Shown here in pieces: positions 1 to 9,752 of a DNA stretch of 50,070 bases. The position numbers and the translations under genes were made by a program. This DNA is from Gammaproteobacteria bacterium TMED112 (lineage in GTDB: Bacteria > Pseudomonadota > Gammaproteobacteria > Magnimaribacterales > TMED112). The stretch lies in NCBI GenBank assembly GCA_002170245.2, contig NHFN02000009.1, positions 31,733 to 81,802 of the forward strand, read 5' to 3'. Position 1 is the stretch's first letter; each line of letters starts with the position of its first letter. The notes under the pieces are model-generated. The model saw only the letters and a list, made by a program, of their open reading frames with translations, searched no databases and was not told where the DNA came from.

Positions 1-966
1 TCTAAACTACCTATAACTGTTGGAGGTACAACTGTTAATAGATATTGCTCATCAGGCCTACAAACTGTTTCAATGGCTGCGGGTCAAATCATGGCTGGTG
101 GCTACGATATTGTATTTGCTGGAGGTGTTGAATCTATCTCAATGACACAACCTAACGTAAATATGAACGGGTTCGTAAATGACAAAATAAATGCAGAGAA
201 TCCAGGTATATATTTTCCTATGGGTACAACAGCTGAAGTTGTAGCTAAAAGATACAATGTATCGAGAGAATCACAAGATGAGTATTCTTTTCAAAGTCAA
301 ATGAGAACTGCAGAAGCACAACAAGCTGGAAGATATGATGATGAAATTGTTCCGATGAAAACTTCAATGCTTCTTACAAATAAAGAAACAGGAGAGCAGA
401 AAGTAGTTGATGCTGAATGCACCAAAGATGAATGTAATAGACCTACAACGACGATGGAAGGTTTGGCGGCTCTTAAACCTGTCTTTGATGAAAATGGTAG
501 TGTGACTGCTGGTAATTCTTCACAAATGTCAGACGGAGCATCAATTACATTAGTAATGTCTGAGGAAAAAGCCCTAGATTTAGGTTTAAAGCCAAAGGCT
601 TATTTTAGAGGTTTCACAACAGTTGGCTGCAATCCTGATGAAATGGGAATAGGGCCCGTTTTTGCTATTCCAAAATTATTAGCTCAAAACAATCTATCTA
701 TCGAAGATATAGGTCTATGGGAACTGAACGAAGCTTTTGCTGTTCAAGTAGTTTATTGTAGAGATGAATTAGGAATTCCTATGCACAGATTAAATGTTGA
801 TGGTGGTTCTATAGCAATTGGCCATCCGTTTGGTATGACGGGGTCAAGACTAACTGGACATATTGTTCGAGAACTGCAAAACAGAGATGAACAATTTGGA
901 GTTGTCACAATGTGCGTTGGTGGCGGTATGGGAGCAGCAGGTCTATTTGAGCGATACCCCTCTTAG
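1..966 (+). CDS. Thiolase (acetyl-CoA C-acyltransferase), 5' end cut off by window
   Basis: Thiolase of the FadA/AtoB family, which joins or cleaves acyl-CoA and acetyl-CoA in fatty acid or ketoacid metabolism. The reading frame is open from base 1, so the N-terminus (about 75-80 residues for this family) lies outside the window. Visible catalytic elements are the nucleophile Cys in NRYCSSGLQ (codons 13-21), the GHPFGMTGSR loop with the active-site His, and the C-terminal CVGGGMGAAG with the second Cys. The stop codon overlaps the thiL start by one base, so the two are probably cotranscribed. The chain-length preference (FadA-like or acetoacetyl-CoA thiolase) cannot be read from the sequence. 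The family is secure; the exact substrate is not. Confidence 0.93.
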   Translation, partial: SKLPITVGGTTVNRYCSSGLQTVSMAAGQIMAGGYDIVFAGGVESISMTQPNVNMNGFVNDKINAENPGIYFPMGTTAEVVAKRYNVSRESQDEYSFQSQMRTAEAQQAGRYDDEIVPMKTSMLLTNKETGEQKVVDAECTKDECNRPTTTMEGLAALKPVFDENGSVTAGNSSQMSDGASITLVMSEEKALDLGLKPKAYFRGFTTVGCNPDEMGIGPVFAIPKLLAQNNLSIEDIGLWELNEAFAVQVVYCRDELGIPMHRLNVDGGSIAIGHPFGMTGSRLTGHIVRELQNRDEQFGVVTMCVGGGMGAAGLFERYPS

Positions 967-1856
967 TGAATAAAGAAGAGCATTTTCTTGAAAAGTATTT
1001 AAAACCGTGCACTAGTGTAAGTGCTCAATTTCCCCTTTTGGTTGGAGACGATTGTGCCGTTATCTCTTTATCTGAAGACCTGCTAATTTCTTCTGATAAT
1101 TCTGTAATAGATGTCCATTTCCCCGCTAATCTTGATGCTTACTATGTAGCTTATAGGGCGTTAGCAGTTGCGGCATCAGATATTATCGCAATGGGAGCTT
1201 ATCCAGAAGGTTATTTGCTTAACATTACCCATCCAGAGCCTTCAGATGTGTGGTTTAAAAAATTTTCTTATGGTATTAAAGATTTCAATGAAGATTATGA
1301 AACTAATCTTATTGGTGGAGACTTAACTAAAGGACAATTAAATATTTCTGTAACAGTTTTTGGTAAAAAGCTCGATAAAATCATCAAGCGAAGTGGTGCC
1401 AAAGTTTTTGATGATATTTATATTTCAAATATACTGGGTCTAGGAAAACTAGGATATGAGCAATACGAGAAAAAAATATTAGATTTGCCGAACCAGTACC
1501 TCAAACCAAAATTACTTTCAAAAGATTCTATTGAAGCATTAAATCCATTAATGAGCTCAGCCATTGATATATCAGATGGTTTGCTTTTAGATCTCAGCAG
1601 AATATGCAAACAATCAAAAAAAGGAGCAATGCTTAATATCAATGATACGGTTTATTCAAATGCAATTGATGACTTAGTTGCTGGTGATGATTATGTATTG
1701 CTCTTTACCTGTAATGCGGAACACAGTGAAACTGTTAGAAAAATTTTACCTAACTGCTCCTTGTTAGGAAGAGTAACTGAAGAAGAAAAAATATTAGTAG
1801 TAGATGAAAAGGGTAAAAGTATTAATTTTGAAAAATTAGGCTGGGATTCTTTCTAA
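966..1856 (+). CDS. thiL: Thiamine-monophosphate kinase ThiL
   Basis: Phosphorylates thiamine monophosphate to the active cofactor thiamine diphosphate in the cytoplasm. The 296-residue product is slightly short for ThiL (about 320). It shows the AIR-synthase-fold features of the family: VGDDCAV near residue 26 (phosphate/Mg binding), SSDNSVIDVHFP, and ALAVAASDIIAMGAYPEG near residue 66. A second acidic site, SSAIDISDGLLLDL, lies near residue 200. The start is GTG at 966, sharing one base with the thiolase stop. The gene is separate from other thi genes here. Its product would feed Dxs, the next gene on the opposite strand, which needs thiamine diphosphate, though the two are not cotranscribed. 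Its 3' end overlaps the dxs stop by 4 bases. Confidence 0.93.
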   Translation: MNKEEHFLEKYLKPCTSVSAQFPLLVGDDCAVISLSEDLLISSDNSVIDVHFPANLDAYYVAYRALAVAASDIIAMGAYPEGYLLNITHPEPSDVWFKKFSYGIKDFNEDYETNLIGGDLTKGQLNISVTVFGKKLDKIIKRSGAKVFDDIYISNILGLGKLGYEQYEKKILDLPNQYLKPKLLSKDSIEALNPLMSSAIDISDGLLLDLSRICKQSKKGAMLNINDTVYSNAIDDLVAGDDYVLLFTCNAEHSETVRKILPNCSLLGRVTEEEKILVVDEKGKSINFEKLGWDSF

Positions 1857-3709
1857 AAATTAGATATCTGCTCATTTATTGAATCAATATCTAGGCCATT
1901 AAGTTTCAGAATTTCATTCCTACTGCCATGCTCAGGAAAAGTATCATTTAAACCTAGATTTAAAACAGGTAAAGTGATCTGTTTGCTTAAAAGGTATTCA
2001 TTTACTGCACTACCACAACCACCTTTAGTGGTATGATCTTCAAGCGTTACAATTTTTGAATAGTTGTTACAGATTTCATCAAGCAATTCTTCATCTAAAG
2101 GTTTCACAAACCTCATATCACATAAACCATAGTTTTTTTCTCTAACTATCTCTAAGGCCCTATCTATCAGCACCCCAAAGTTTAAAATGCATATATTTTC
2201 TCCATCATTAATTTTTTTACCTTTTCCAATTTCAACTATAGGAAATTCTTTTTTTACCAGAGCGCCACAACCAGTTCCCCTTGGATACCTTACTGCTGCT
2301 GGACCAGAGTATTCAAAACATGTATTAAGTAAAACTCTTGTTTCGTTCTCATCAGAAGGTGTAGCAATTACTAAATTTGGAATGCATCGCATGAAACTTA
2401 TATCAAAACTACCAGAGTGCGTTGGACCATCTTCACCTACAATTCCGGCTCTATCTAAAGCAAACGTAACATCAACATTTTCTAAACACACATCATGGAT
2501 AAGTTGATCATAAGCTCTTTGTAAAAAAGTAGAGTATATTGCTACCACTGGTTTCATGCCGCCCAAGGCCAAACCTGCGCCAAATGTCACTGCATGTTGC
2601 TCAGCAATGGCAACATCATAAAATCTATCAGGATATTTTTTTTCAAAATCTACCATACCAGAACCTTCTTTCATGGCAGGAGTGATTGCAACTAATTTTT
2701 TTTCTACCTCTGCTTTATCACAAAGCCACTCACCAAAAATGTCTTGAAATTTTATTTGTGCTTTAGCAGGGCTTTTTTCAATTTTTGATATTGCGTGAAA
2801 TTTGATCCTTTCATTCTCTGCTGGTTCAAATCCTGCCCCCTTCTTTGTAATAATATGAAGCAAGTATGGTTTAGATTTCTCTTTCATTCTCTCGAGTGTT
2901 TTGACCAGTAATTTCATATCATGACCATCAATTGGCCCTATATAGTGCATACCAAGATCTTCAAATAAATTTCCTGGCATTACAGCTGATTTCAGTCCAT
3001 CTTTGAGGGACCGAGAAATGTGTAAACCAAAAGGTAAATTTTTAAGAACTTTTTTCCCACTTGATTTGAGTTTTTTATAACTTTTAGATGCCCATACTTT
3101 TGCTAAATAATCTGACAAGCCTCCTTTATTCTTCGAAATAGACATATCATTATCGTTTAAAATAATATTCAGATCTCTTCCAAGATGTCCAGTATGCATA
3201 AGACCCTCAAAGGCGAGACCTGCTGTCATAGCACCATCTCCAATAACTGAAAAAATAGTCTTATTCCCTTTCAATAATTGATTAGCTTCATTCATGCCTA
3301 AGGATGCACTTATTGATGTGCTTGAATGTCCAACACTCATCGCATCATAAACAGATTCTGTAATTGAAGGGAATGGAGCTGGTCCATCTATCTGCCTAAT
3401 TCTATGCAATTCTTCTTTTCTGCCTGTAAGTATTTTATGAGGGTAAGCTTGATGCCCAGTGTCCCATACGATTTTATCATTTGGTAAATCTAAGACGTAA
3501 TGTAATGCAATAGTTAACTCAATAGCACCTAATCCAGCACCAAAATGGCCCCCAGACTGACTTACCGAATAAAGTAAAAACTCCCTTAATTCATCTGCTA
3601 AAATTTCAAGCTCATTTAAATCTAATTTCTTTAAATCCGAAGGAAAATCTACATTATCGAGCAAAGTATTTTTTGGTTTACTTTTAGGAAATTCTTTAAA
3701 TATTTTCAT
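1853..3709 (-). CDS. dxs: 1-deoxy-D-xylulose-5-phosphate synthase
   Basis: First enzyme of the MEP isoprenoid pathway: condenses pyruvate and glyceraldehyde 3-phosphate using thiamine diphosphate. The 618-residue product is full length (family about 620). Visible signatures include SGGHFGAGLG near residue 52, the SVGHSSTSISA segment, the thiamine-diphosphate motif GDGAMTAG near residue 155, the AIAEQHAVTF segment with the catalytic Glu, and DRAGIVGEDGPTH in the pyrimidine-binding domain. It is the last gene of a minus-strand operon. Its ATG shares one base with the end of ispA, giving the common proteobacterial order xseB-ispA-dxs. The 3' end overlaps thiL, so no terminator hairpin fits between them. 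Confidence 0.97.
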   Translation of the reverse strand: MKIFKEFPKSKPKNTLLDNVDFPSDLKKLDLNELEILADELREFLLYSVSQSGGHFGAGLGAIELTIALHYVLDLPNDKIVWDTGHQAYPHKILTGRKEELHRIRQIDGPAPFPSITESVYDAMSVGHSSTSISASLGMNEANQLLKGNKTIFSVIGDGAMTAGLAFEGLMHTGHLGRDLNIILNDNDMSISKNKGGLSDYLAKVWASKSYKKLKSSGKKVLKNLPFGLHISRSLKDGLKSAVMPGNLFEDLGMHYIGPIDGHDMKLLVKTLERMKEKSKPYLLHIITKKGAGFEPAENERIKFHAISKIEKSPAKAQIKFQDIFGEWLCDKAEVEKKLVAITPAMKEGSGMVDFEKKYPDRFYDVAIAEQHAVTFGAGLALGGMKPVVAIYSTFLQRAYDQLIHDVCLENVDVTFALDRAGIVGEDGPTHSGSFDISFMRCIPNLVIATPSDENETRVLLNTCFEYSGPAAVRYPRGTGCGALVKKEFPIVEIGKGKKINDGENICILNFGVLIDRALEIVREKNYGLCDMRFVKPLDEELLDEICNNYSKIVTLEDHTTKGGCGSAVNEYLLSKQITLPVLNLGLNDTFPEHGSRNEILKLNGLDIDSINEQISNF

Positions 3710-4602
3710 TAATTTCTTCTATTAAACAAATTTTCAACATAAATCATTAGTGGGTGGTTATTTAAACTTAATTTTGAAAATGATTCCATTGTTTTATCAT
3801 GCAACTTTTTAACTTCATTGATTGTTTCTAATCGACCTAATATTAATGGAAGATTTTTTTTATTTTTAGAGTGATCTTTGTTCGTAGCTTTACCCAAACT
3901 TTCCTTTGATTCTTCTAAATCAAGTAAGTCATCAATTAATTGAAATGCTATACCAATATTTCTTGAAATTATGTTCCATTCATCATCGAGCTTATTAGCA
4001 ATTATCAATGGAGCTAAAATACAGAATTCAATAAGTAAGCCTGTTTTCAAGTAGTTCATTTGAATTATTTCCTGTTTATTTACAGTCTTTTGTTCAAAAC
4101 TTATATCTTGTGCTTGACCTAGTATCATGCCCTCATAGCCAATATTTTTCATCAATAGCTTGACTATGGACACTTTAAGTTCGTCTGATAGGTTAATGTC
4201 TTCAAGAATTATCTGTATTGCTAGTGATTGCATTGCGTCACCTGCAAGTACAGCTGTCGACTCTGAATATTTTTTATGGAGCGTTGGTTGTCCTCTACGA
4301 AGATCATCGTCGTCCATACATGGTAAGTCATCATGCACTAAAGAATAGGTATGAATAATTTCTGATGCCAAAGCTAATGAATCTAACCTTTCTAGAGAAA
4401 CATTATAAATATCTCCCACAAGATATATTAATGTTGGCCTTACTCGCTTCCCTGGAGCTGTGAGTGCAAATTTTATTGCTTCTTCAATTTGACTATTTAA
4501 ATTTAAATAAGAATTCAGTTGTGAATTTATTCTTTCTTGAAGTTCTGCTTCAAAGTTTTCTGAACTAAGATCCGTCACTTTTAAAAGTTTTTGTAGCGCC
4601 AT
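3709..4602 (-). CDS. ispA: Polyprenyl (farnesyl) diphosphate synthase
   Basis: Builds farnesyl diphosphate from IPP and DMAPP/geranyl diphosphate for quinone side chains and undecaprenyl carrier lipid. The 297 residues contain the substrate-binding GKRVRP, the first Asp-rich motif in [18 protein letters not shown] near residue 93, and the second, [13 protein letters not shown], near residue 218. Length is typical of bacterial IspA. The chosen ATG at 4602 makes the gene overlap xseB by 38 bases. A GTG eight codons inside the reading frame is an alternative that would shorten the overlap; I see no clear ribosome binding site for either. It sits between xseB and dxs as in many gammaproteobacteria. 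Confidence 0.95.
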   Translation of the reverse strand: MALQKLLKVTDLSSENFEAELQERINSQLNSYLNLNSQIEEAIKFALTAPGKRVRPTLIYLVGDIYNVSLERLDSLALASEIIHTYSLVHDDLPCMDDDDLRRGQPTLHKKYSESTAVLAGDAMQSLAIQIILEDINLSDELKVSIVKLLMKNIGYEGMILGQAQDISFEQKTVNKQEIIQMNYLKTGLLIEFCILAPLIIANKLDDEWNIISRNIGIAFQLIDDLLDLEESKESLGKATNKDHSKNKKNLPLILGRLETINEVKKLHDKTMESFSKLSLNNHPLMIYVENLFNRRN

Positions 4603-4777
4603 CTTCAGTCAATTCTTTTATTTTATTTTCAGCTGATTCAAGCTCCGCCTGACAAACCTTAATTAGTGATATGCCTTTTTCAAAACTTTTTAATGATTCA
4701 TCTAGGCTTGGCTCACCATCTTCAAGGGCCTTAACAATTTTCTCGAGTTCTTTTATAGATTCTTCAAATTTAGGCAT
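4565..4777 (-). CDS. xseB: Exodeoxyribonuclease VII small subunit
   Basis: Small subunit of exonuclease VII, which degrades single-stranded DNA as part of a complex with the large subunit XseA (not in this window). The 70-residue product matches the family size. The helical core reads [19 protein letters not shown] near residue 4, followed by [16 protein letters not shown], both typical of XseB. The gene lies 21 bases downstream of the RND permease and overlaps the ispA start by 38 bases, as part of the common xseB-ispA-dxs arrangement. Confidence 0.93.
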   Translation of the reverse strand: MPKFEESIKELEKIVKALEDGEPSLDESLKSFEKGISLIKVCQAELESAENKIKELTEDGATKTFKSDGS

Positions 4778-4798
4778 TATAAAATTTTACTTAAGTTT

Positions 4799-7700
4799 TT
4801 AACTTTTAAAAAGAGTGCCAATCTTATTTGGTATTGATGTTACAAAATTCCTTGCACCCACTCTATATTCTTTTAGATTTTCAAGAATCATCAAGAATGA
4901 TGGAGTTACTAATAATGTGATTATAGTACTGAAACCTAAGCCCCAACAAATACTTATTCCAAACACCTGATACCATTTAACTGTTGACGTCCCTTCGTAA
5001 ATAGCCCTATTTATTACATCAATGCTGTAACCAAACGATAAAAACATTAGTCCGAAAATAGTAGTAATAGTTGTCAAAAGTACAGGCCTCAGTCTGCTCA
5101 TACAAGTTTCAGCTATTAATTCTGTTGCCGGCTTTTCTGGAAAATCTTTTCTTAGTTTATTGAAGGTATCAATCAACACAATATTGTTATTTACAACTAT
5201 GCCAGCTAAACCAACTAGTGCGGTTCCAGTCATAATTGTGGATGGCTCTGATCCTGTCACAGTTAAACCCAAAAACACACCTGCTGTTGAAAATAACACT
5301 GACAGAAGAATAACTATTGGTTGAGAGATACTATTAAATTGAGTCACTAAAATTATAAACATTAAAAATAATGCACCGTAAAATGCCTGAATTAAAAAAT
5401 CAGTTGCTTCTGCGCCTCTTTCTGTTAAGCCACCGAAAGTTATATCCATTCTTGGATCGTCAAAATTAGTCTCATTCATCCATTTTTGAATCTTATTGAT
5501 TTCACCATTTAAATTAAAACCTGGCACATTGGTAGCGTTAATCTCATAAAAAAATTGACCGTCCTTTCTAACAAGACTTGCTGCATTGGGGCGAGCTTCC
5601 ACATCAACAAAGCTGGATACTGGTACTGCTCCATTTCTGGAATTAACAGTTATGTTTTCAAGATTGGATAATGTTCTTTTTTCTTTGGCAAATCTTGCTC
5701 TTATATCGATCTCTTCTTTTGAATCGTCTGGTCTGTACTCTCCAAGCATTATGCCTGTTGTAACCATTTGAATAGTTGATCCTATATCATATAGACTAAT
5801 ACCAGATTGAAATGCTTTTTCTTTATCAACATCAATCTTCCATTCTATTTTATATTTAGGTAATGTGTCATTTACTCCGGTAAGGCCTTCAATATTTTGA
5901 TCTATGTAGTTTCTTAATTCTCGGGTTTTCCTCTCAATAAGACCTAAGTCTTCGCTCATTAATTGTATCTCAACTGGAGCACTGAATTGGCCTGGCCCTT
6001 CTTGAACTTCCCTTATACTCAGTTTATAGCCAGATATATCAGAGACTGCCTCTCTCAGCAAAGATAGGACTTCAAAACCTGTTATATCAAGTTCTTTTGG
6101 ATCTTCTAATACGATATAACCTCTACCTACTCCGTCACCACTTCCTCCTCCACCAGATACACTAATATTTAAATCTTCAACTCCTTTGACAGAAATTAAT
6201 TTTTGTTCTGCATCTATTGCAAACTCTCTAGCTTCATATGGCGATAAATTACCTCTTGCTTGAATGTCAGCTTCTATTAACCAAGGCTCAACAGAAGGAA
6301 AGTAAACAAACTGTTTTCCATAATTTGGAACAATGTTTCCCAAAATTAAAAACATTGTCAAAAAAGTATAGGCAACTGATTCTAATGGATTTCTTACTGC
6401 GAAAGTAATTGCTTTTCTATATGTTTTCTTTAAAGCAGTATCGTCACTATCATTATTTGCATCGCTTGCCCTTTTTCTTCTACCTAATAAAGATCCAATA
6501 ACAGGTGCAAAAATTAATGCATATGCTAATGAAGCTGCCAAGATAACAAAAACAGTTACAGGTAAGTAGCGCATAAATTTACCAGATATCCCTGGCCAAA
6601 TCATTAATGGAGAAAAAGCTGCTAGGGTTGTTAAGACTGAAGCAAATACTGGTGTAAACATTCTTTCAGCTGCGTTCGTATAAGCTTCTTTTCGGGATTG
6701 ACCTTTATCAATCAATTTATCGGCGTACTCAACAATTACTATTCCACCATCAATTAACATTCCTAGACCAAGTAACATTCCAAACATTACAAGAAAATTG
6801 AATTCGTAACCAATAAAGAAATGTAAAATTCCAAAACCAACTAGAAAAGAAAATGGGATGGCAATTCCAACAATAAGCCCATTTCTTAAACCCAGTGTTG
6901 CTACAACTAGAACCATTACTAGTATTACAGCCGTGATTATATTTCCTTCGAGTTCAGAAACCATATCTCCAGCAAATTTCGTTGTATCTAGTCCAGGCTG
7001 AATGATTAAATCATCTGGGAAATCTTTTCTTATCTTCGCAACTTCAGATTGAACTGACTGAGCAATATCCAGTTCATTAAAACCAACTCTTTTAGTAATT
7101 GAGAGTGAAATTGCATCAAACCCATTGATCCTTGAAAAACTGCTTGGGTCTTTAAATGTTCTTTTTATATCTGCTACGTCACCCATTTTTACAACTTTAT
7201 TTCCATCTGATTTGATTGGAAGGTCAAAAACATCTTGTCTTGTCTCAAATATACTAGGGATTTCTATTGCAAATTTTCCTGAACCTGTATCTTGGAAACC
7301 TGCTGGAATCAAAACGTTATTATTACGTACAGCACTATAAATTTCAGTGAGGCTGACACCCAAGCTTTCTAATTTTGCTTGAGAAACTTCAACTTCTAAG
7401 AGCTCTTCAGGAACACCACCAATTTCAACACCCAAAACACCTGGGACTTTTTCAAATCTATCTTGTATTTCTTGAGCAACAGCATATCCAGCTCTGAGAT
7501 TTGAAAAACCATATATACTGTAGATAAGTATTGGCCAATCATTATCAGACCTTTCCCTAACAATTGGATCGTTAGCTTCCGGAGGTAATTGATTTCTTAC
7601 TTCACCAATAGCTCTTTCAACATCTAAAATTGCTTGATCCATATTGTAGTCAACGTCATATTGAATAGTTAGATTTGTAAAACTTTGTGTATTTGTTGAT

Positions 7701-7942
7701 CTAACTTGTTCTTGACCTTCCAGACGTAAAAATCTATTTTCTAGCGGTTTTGCAACAATTCGTGCCATATCTTCAGGTGAAGCTCCCTCTAAAAATACTG
7801 ATATATTCACAAATGGAAATTGAATATTGGGGTTAGAAGCAATAGGCATTGCTGCCCGTCCAAACATACCCATAATAATTAAGAAAATCATTATTAGAAT
7901 AGTAGTTCTAAACTTACTTACCGCTGTTTTAACAATACCCAT
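4799..7942 (-). CDS. RND-family efflux permease (AcrB/HAE type)
   Basis: Inner-membrane proton-driven export pump of the resistance-nodulation-division superfamily, working with the adjacent periplasmic adaptor and an outer-membrane channel not encoded here. The 1047 residues have the expected layout: an N-terminal membrane helix, a large periplasmic loop starting NPNIQFPFVNISVFLEGASP, a helix bundle, then a second copy of the loop and bundle. In the fourth helix the proton-relay segment reads GMLIDGGIVIVEYAD: one of the two Asp residues known in AcrB (D407/D408) is Gly. In the tenth helix the AcrB Lys940 region reads GIVVNNNIVLID, with Asn in the Lys position. Such variants occur in other RND subfamilies, so the pump is probably active. 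Substrate unknown. Confidence 0.93.
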   Translation of the reverse strand: MGIVKTAVSKFRTTILIMIFLIIMGMFGRAAMPIASNPNIQFPFVNISVFLEGASPEDMARIVAKPLENRFLRLEGQEQVRSTNTQSFTNLTIQYDVDYNMDQAILDVERAIGEVRNQLPPEANDPIVRERSDNDWPILIYSIYGFSNLRAGYAVAQEIQDRFEKVPGVLGVEIGGVPEELLEVEVSQAKLESLGVSLTEIYSAVRNNNVLIPAGFQDTGSGKFAIEIPSIFETRQDVFDLPIKSDGNKVVKMGDVADIKRTFKDPSSFSRINGFDAISLSITKRVGFNELDIAQSVQSEVAKIRKDFPDDLIIQPGLDTTKFAGDMVSELEGNIITAVILVMVLVVATLGLRNGLIVGIAIPFSFLVGFGILHFFIGYEFNFLVMFGMLLGLGMLIDGGIVIVEYADKLIDKGQSRKEAYTNAAERMFTPVFASVLTTLAAFSPLMIWPGISGKFMRYLPVTVFVILAASLAYALIFAPVIGSLLGRRKRASDANNDSDDTALKKTYRKAITFAVRNPLESVAYTFLTMFLILGNIVPNYGKQFVYFPSVEPWLIEADIQARGNLSPYEAREFAIDAEQKLISVKGVEDLNISVSGGGGSGDGVGRGYIVLEDPKELDITGFEVLSLLREAVSDISGYKLSIREVQEGPGQFSAPVEIQLMSEDLGLIERKTRELRNYIDQNIEGLTGVNDTLPKYKIEWKIDVDKEKAFQSGISLYDIGSTIQMVTTGIMLGEYRPDDSKEEIDIRARFAKEKRTLSNLENITVNSRNGAVPVSSFVDVEARPNAASLVRKDGQFFYEINATNVPGFNLNGEINKIQKWMNETNFDDPRMDITFGGLTERGAEATDFLIQAFYGALFLMFIILVTQFNSISQPIVILLSVLFSTAGVFLGLTVTGSEPSTIMTGTALVGLAGIVVNNNIVLIDTFNKLRKDFPEKPATELIAETCMSRLRPVLLTTITTIFGLMFLSFGYSIDVINRAIYEGTSTVKWYQVFGISICWGLGFSTIITLLVTPSFLMILENLKEYRVGARNFVTSIPNKIGTLFKS

Positions 7943-8940
7943 TATTTATATCTTGAAATAACCTCATCACCATCTTTGACAAAGCCTTGTCCGCCAATGA
8001 TGACATTAGTATCATCAGGAATACCGGTAATCCACGCGCCTTGTATCGTATCAATTAGTATTTGCACGTCTATGATCTGTACGACATCATTAAGAACAGT
8101 TGCAAGCGCTACATTACCTTGATCCCCAAGCAAGAAAGCTGATGTTGGGATAAAATGTGCTTTTACTGGTTCAGTGTAAATCACTAACTCTCCAGTTAGT
8201 CCATCTTTGATATTTAAATCTTTATTACCTAGCTCAGCCTCAACTCTAAATGTTCTTGTTCTTGTATCTGCAGCAGAACTTATAAATGAAATTTTAGTGT
8301 TATATTTTTCACCTGAGATGAAGTTAATCTCGGCATCTAATCCAGGTTTAATTTTAGCCACCATCATTTCAGATACATTTCCAACAATTTTCAGTGGTGT
8401 CAAAGAAATTATCGAAGCACAACTTTGACCATTCTGAAGAAGTTGACCTTGTTTAGCTAGATTTTCTACAAAACCTCCAAATGGAGCTTTTATTTCAGTT
8501 CTATCTAGTTCTATTTTTGCGCTTTCATATACAGTCTCAGCCGTCACTAAAGCTGATTCAGAAATTAACCCTTTTTTCTTTAATTCAACGGAAGAATCGT
8601 AATCAATTTTGCTTTTCTTAAAGTTGGCCTCTCTTTGACCTGAGTCAAGTTTACAAATTACATCATTTTTTTGTGCATAGTCACCATCAGCAAAACCAAT
8701 TTTGACAACTTTCTCTGAAGTTTGAGATCTGACATCTACTTTTGAAAAAGCTTGGGATTCAGCTTTAACTGTGACTGGTAGTCTATAATCAACTGCTTTT
8801 GAATTATTAACCAGCACAACTTCTTTTGTTACCGGTGCAATATACTCTTCCGGATCTGTTTGTGCAAAATAACCAGAAATCATCCATATAAATGTGAATG
8901 CAAGTATTACACCTGAAGCTCTTAAGTTTTTCTTATTCAT
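7942..8940 (-). CDS. RND efflux periplasmic adaptor (HlyD/MFP family)
   Basis: Membrane-fusion protein linking the RND permease to an outer-membrane channel. The 332 residues begin with a membrane anchor or uncleaved signal helix (ASGVILAFTFIWMISGYFA). A lipoyl/hairpin half follows (GFADGDYAQKNDVICKLDSG), then a short coiled coil. The second lipoyl half reads IKAPFGGFVENLAKQGQLLQ, and beta-barrel and membrane-proximal domains end the protein. No lipobox Cys is seen, so it is anchored by its N-terminal helix. Its stop shares one base with the permease start, and it follows the DnaT-like gene with no gap. The pair forms one transport unit without a TolC-like gene alongside. Confidence 0.93.
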   Translation of the reverse strand: MNKKNLRASGVILAFTFIWMISGYFAQTDPEEYIAPVTKEVVLVNNSKAVDYRLPVTVKAESQAFSKVDVRSQTSEKVVKIGFADGDYAQKNDVICKLDSGQREANFKKSKIDYDSSVELKKKGLISESALVTAETVYESAKIELDRTEIKAPFGGFVENLAKQGQLLQNGQSCASIISLTPLKIVGNVSEMMVAKIKPGLDAEINFISGEKYNTKISFISSAADTRTRTFRVEAELGNKDLNIKDGLTGELVIYTEPVKAHFIPTSAFLLGDQGNVALATVLNDVVQIIDVQILIDTIQGAWITGIPDDTNVIIGGQGFVKDGDEVISRYK

Positions 8941-9747
8941 CTAAATTTTATATTTTTCTCTTAAATTAGTTAAAGTATCGCTATTACTTTTATCTGGAGA
9001 CCCTACAGTCTCCTTATATGGATCATAAAAGTCAAATTCTTCTTTATTTCCATTTGATGAATGTTCAATATTAAAATTCCATTTTTTCTTTATAAAATCT
9101 AAAAATTTAATATCCCAAGATGTGAAAGCTCTACCATCCTCTTTCCAGTAGAGTATAAATTCTGGCAAATATTTTTCTGCAAACTCAACATCAATACCTG
9201 TCATTTTGATTATATCTATGCAGTCATCAGACGGTACCCAAGCATTGTTTATGACAGTAGGAGATTTTTTTGTATCAACTTCAGCATTATATTGCGCCCA
9301 TTTTAATCTTGCATGTTCAATAAATTTTGAATTATACGAAATTAAGACATCTGGTCTTTCAGACCAATAAATTACAAATTCAGGAATAAGCTCTTTTACA
9401 AATGCTTCATTCATACCTGAACGCACTAATATTTCAAGCACCTCAATTGAAGGGCTCCAATCTGAGGCCATATTTGATTTTTTTATTTTCTTTGGGGTCT
9501 GTAGTTTTATTTTTGAACTAACTGTTGAAAGTGAGACTATTTTTTTTTCTGTATCCAATTCAATTAAACCTTTTACATTAAGATCGATTAATACGGTCAT
9601 TAACTCATTTTCATCCCAAAAAGTTAAATCTTTCAATATAGATTCAATTTTACATTTATGTAAATCAGCACACTTTATATATTCCAACAGAACTGCGTTA
9701 TTAAGACCTAATGTTTCCGCAACCTCTTGTTTGAATTTAAATTCCAT
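8941..9747 (-). CDS. Protein with two tandem DnaT-like ssDNA-binding domains
   Basis: A 268-residue cytoplasmic protein. Residues 1-75 look like a small helical, winged-helix-like domain. Two repeats then match the DnaT C-terminal (primosomal, single-strand DNA-binding) pattern, W-x-P ... hydrophobic helix ... PEF-I-YW ... KF ... W. Copy 1 (about 96-155) contains DWSPS, LIPEFVIYWSE and SKFIEHARLKW. Copy 2 (about 168-228) contains AWVPS, YLPEFILYWKE and IKFLDFIKKKW. The C-terminal 40 residues are acidic and polar. In E. coli DnaT takes part in PriA-dependent replication restart. Whether this protein does so is inference, since its neighbours (DAHP synthase before, efflux pump after) offer no replication context. 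It sits 5 bases after the DAHP synthase gene and abuts the adaptor gene. Confidence 0.72.
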   Translation of the reverse strand: MEFKFKQEVAETLGLNNAVLLEYIKCADLHKCKIESILKDLTFWDENELMTVLIDLNVKGLIELDTEKKIVSLSTVSSKIKLQTPKKIKKSNMASDWSPSIEVLEILVRSGMNEAFVKELIPEFVIYWSERPDVLISYNSKFIEHARLKWAQYNAEVDTKKSPTVINNAWVPSDDCIDIIKMTGIDVEFAEKYLPEFILYWKEDGRAFTSWDIKFLDFIKKKWNFNIEHSSNGNKEEFDFYDPYKETVGSPDKSNSDTLTNLREKYKI

Positions 9748-9752
9748 AAATA

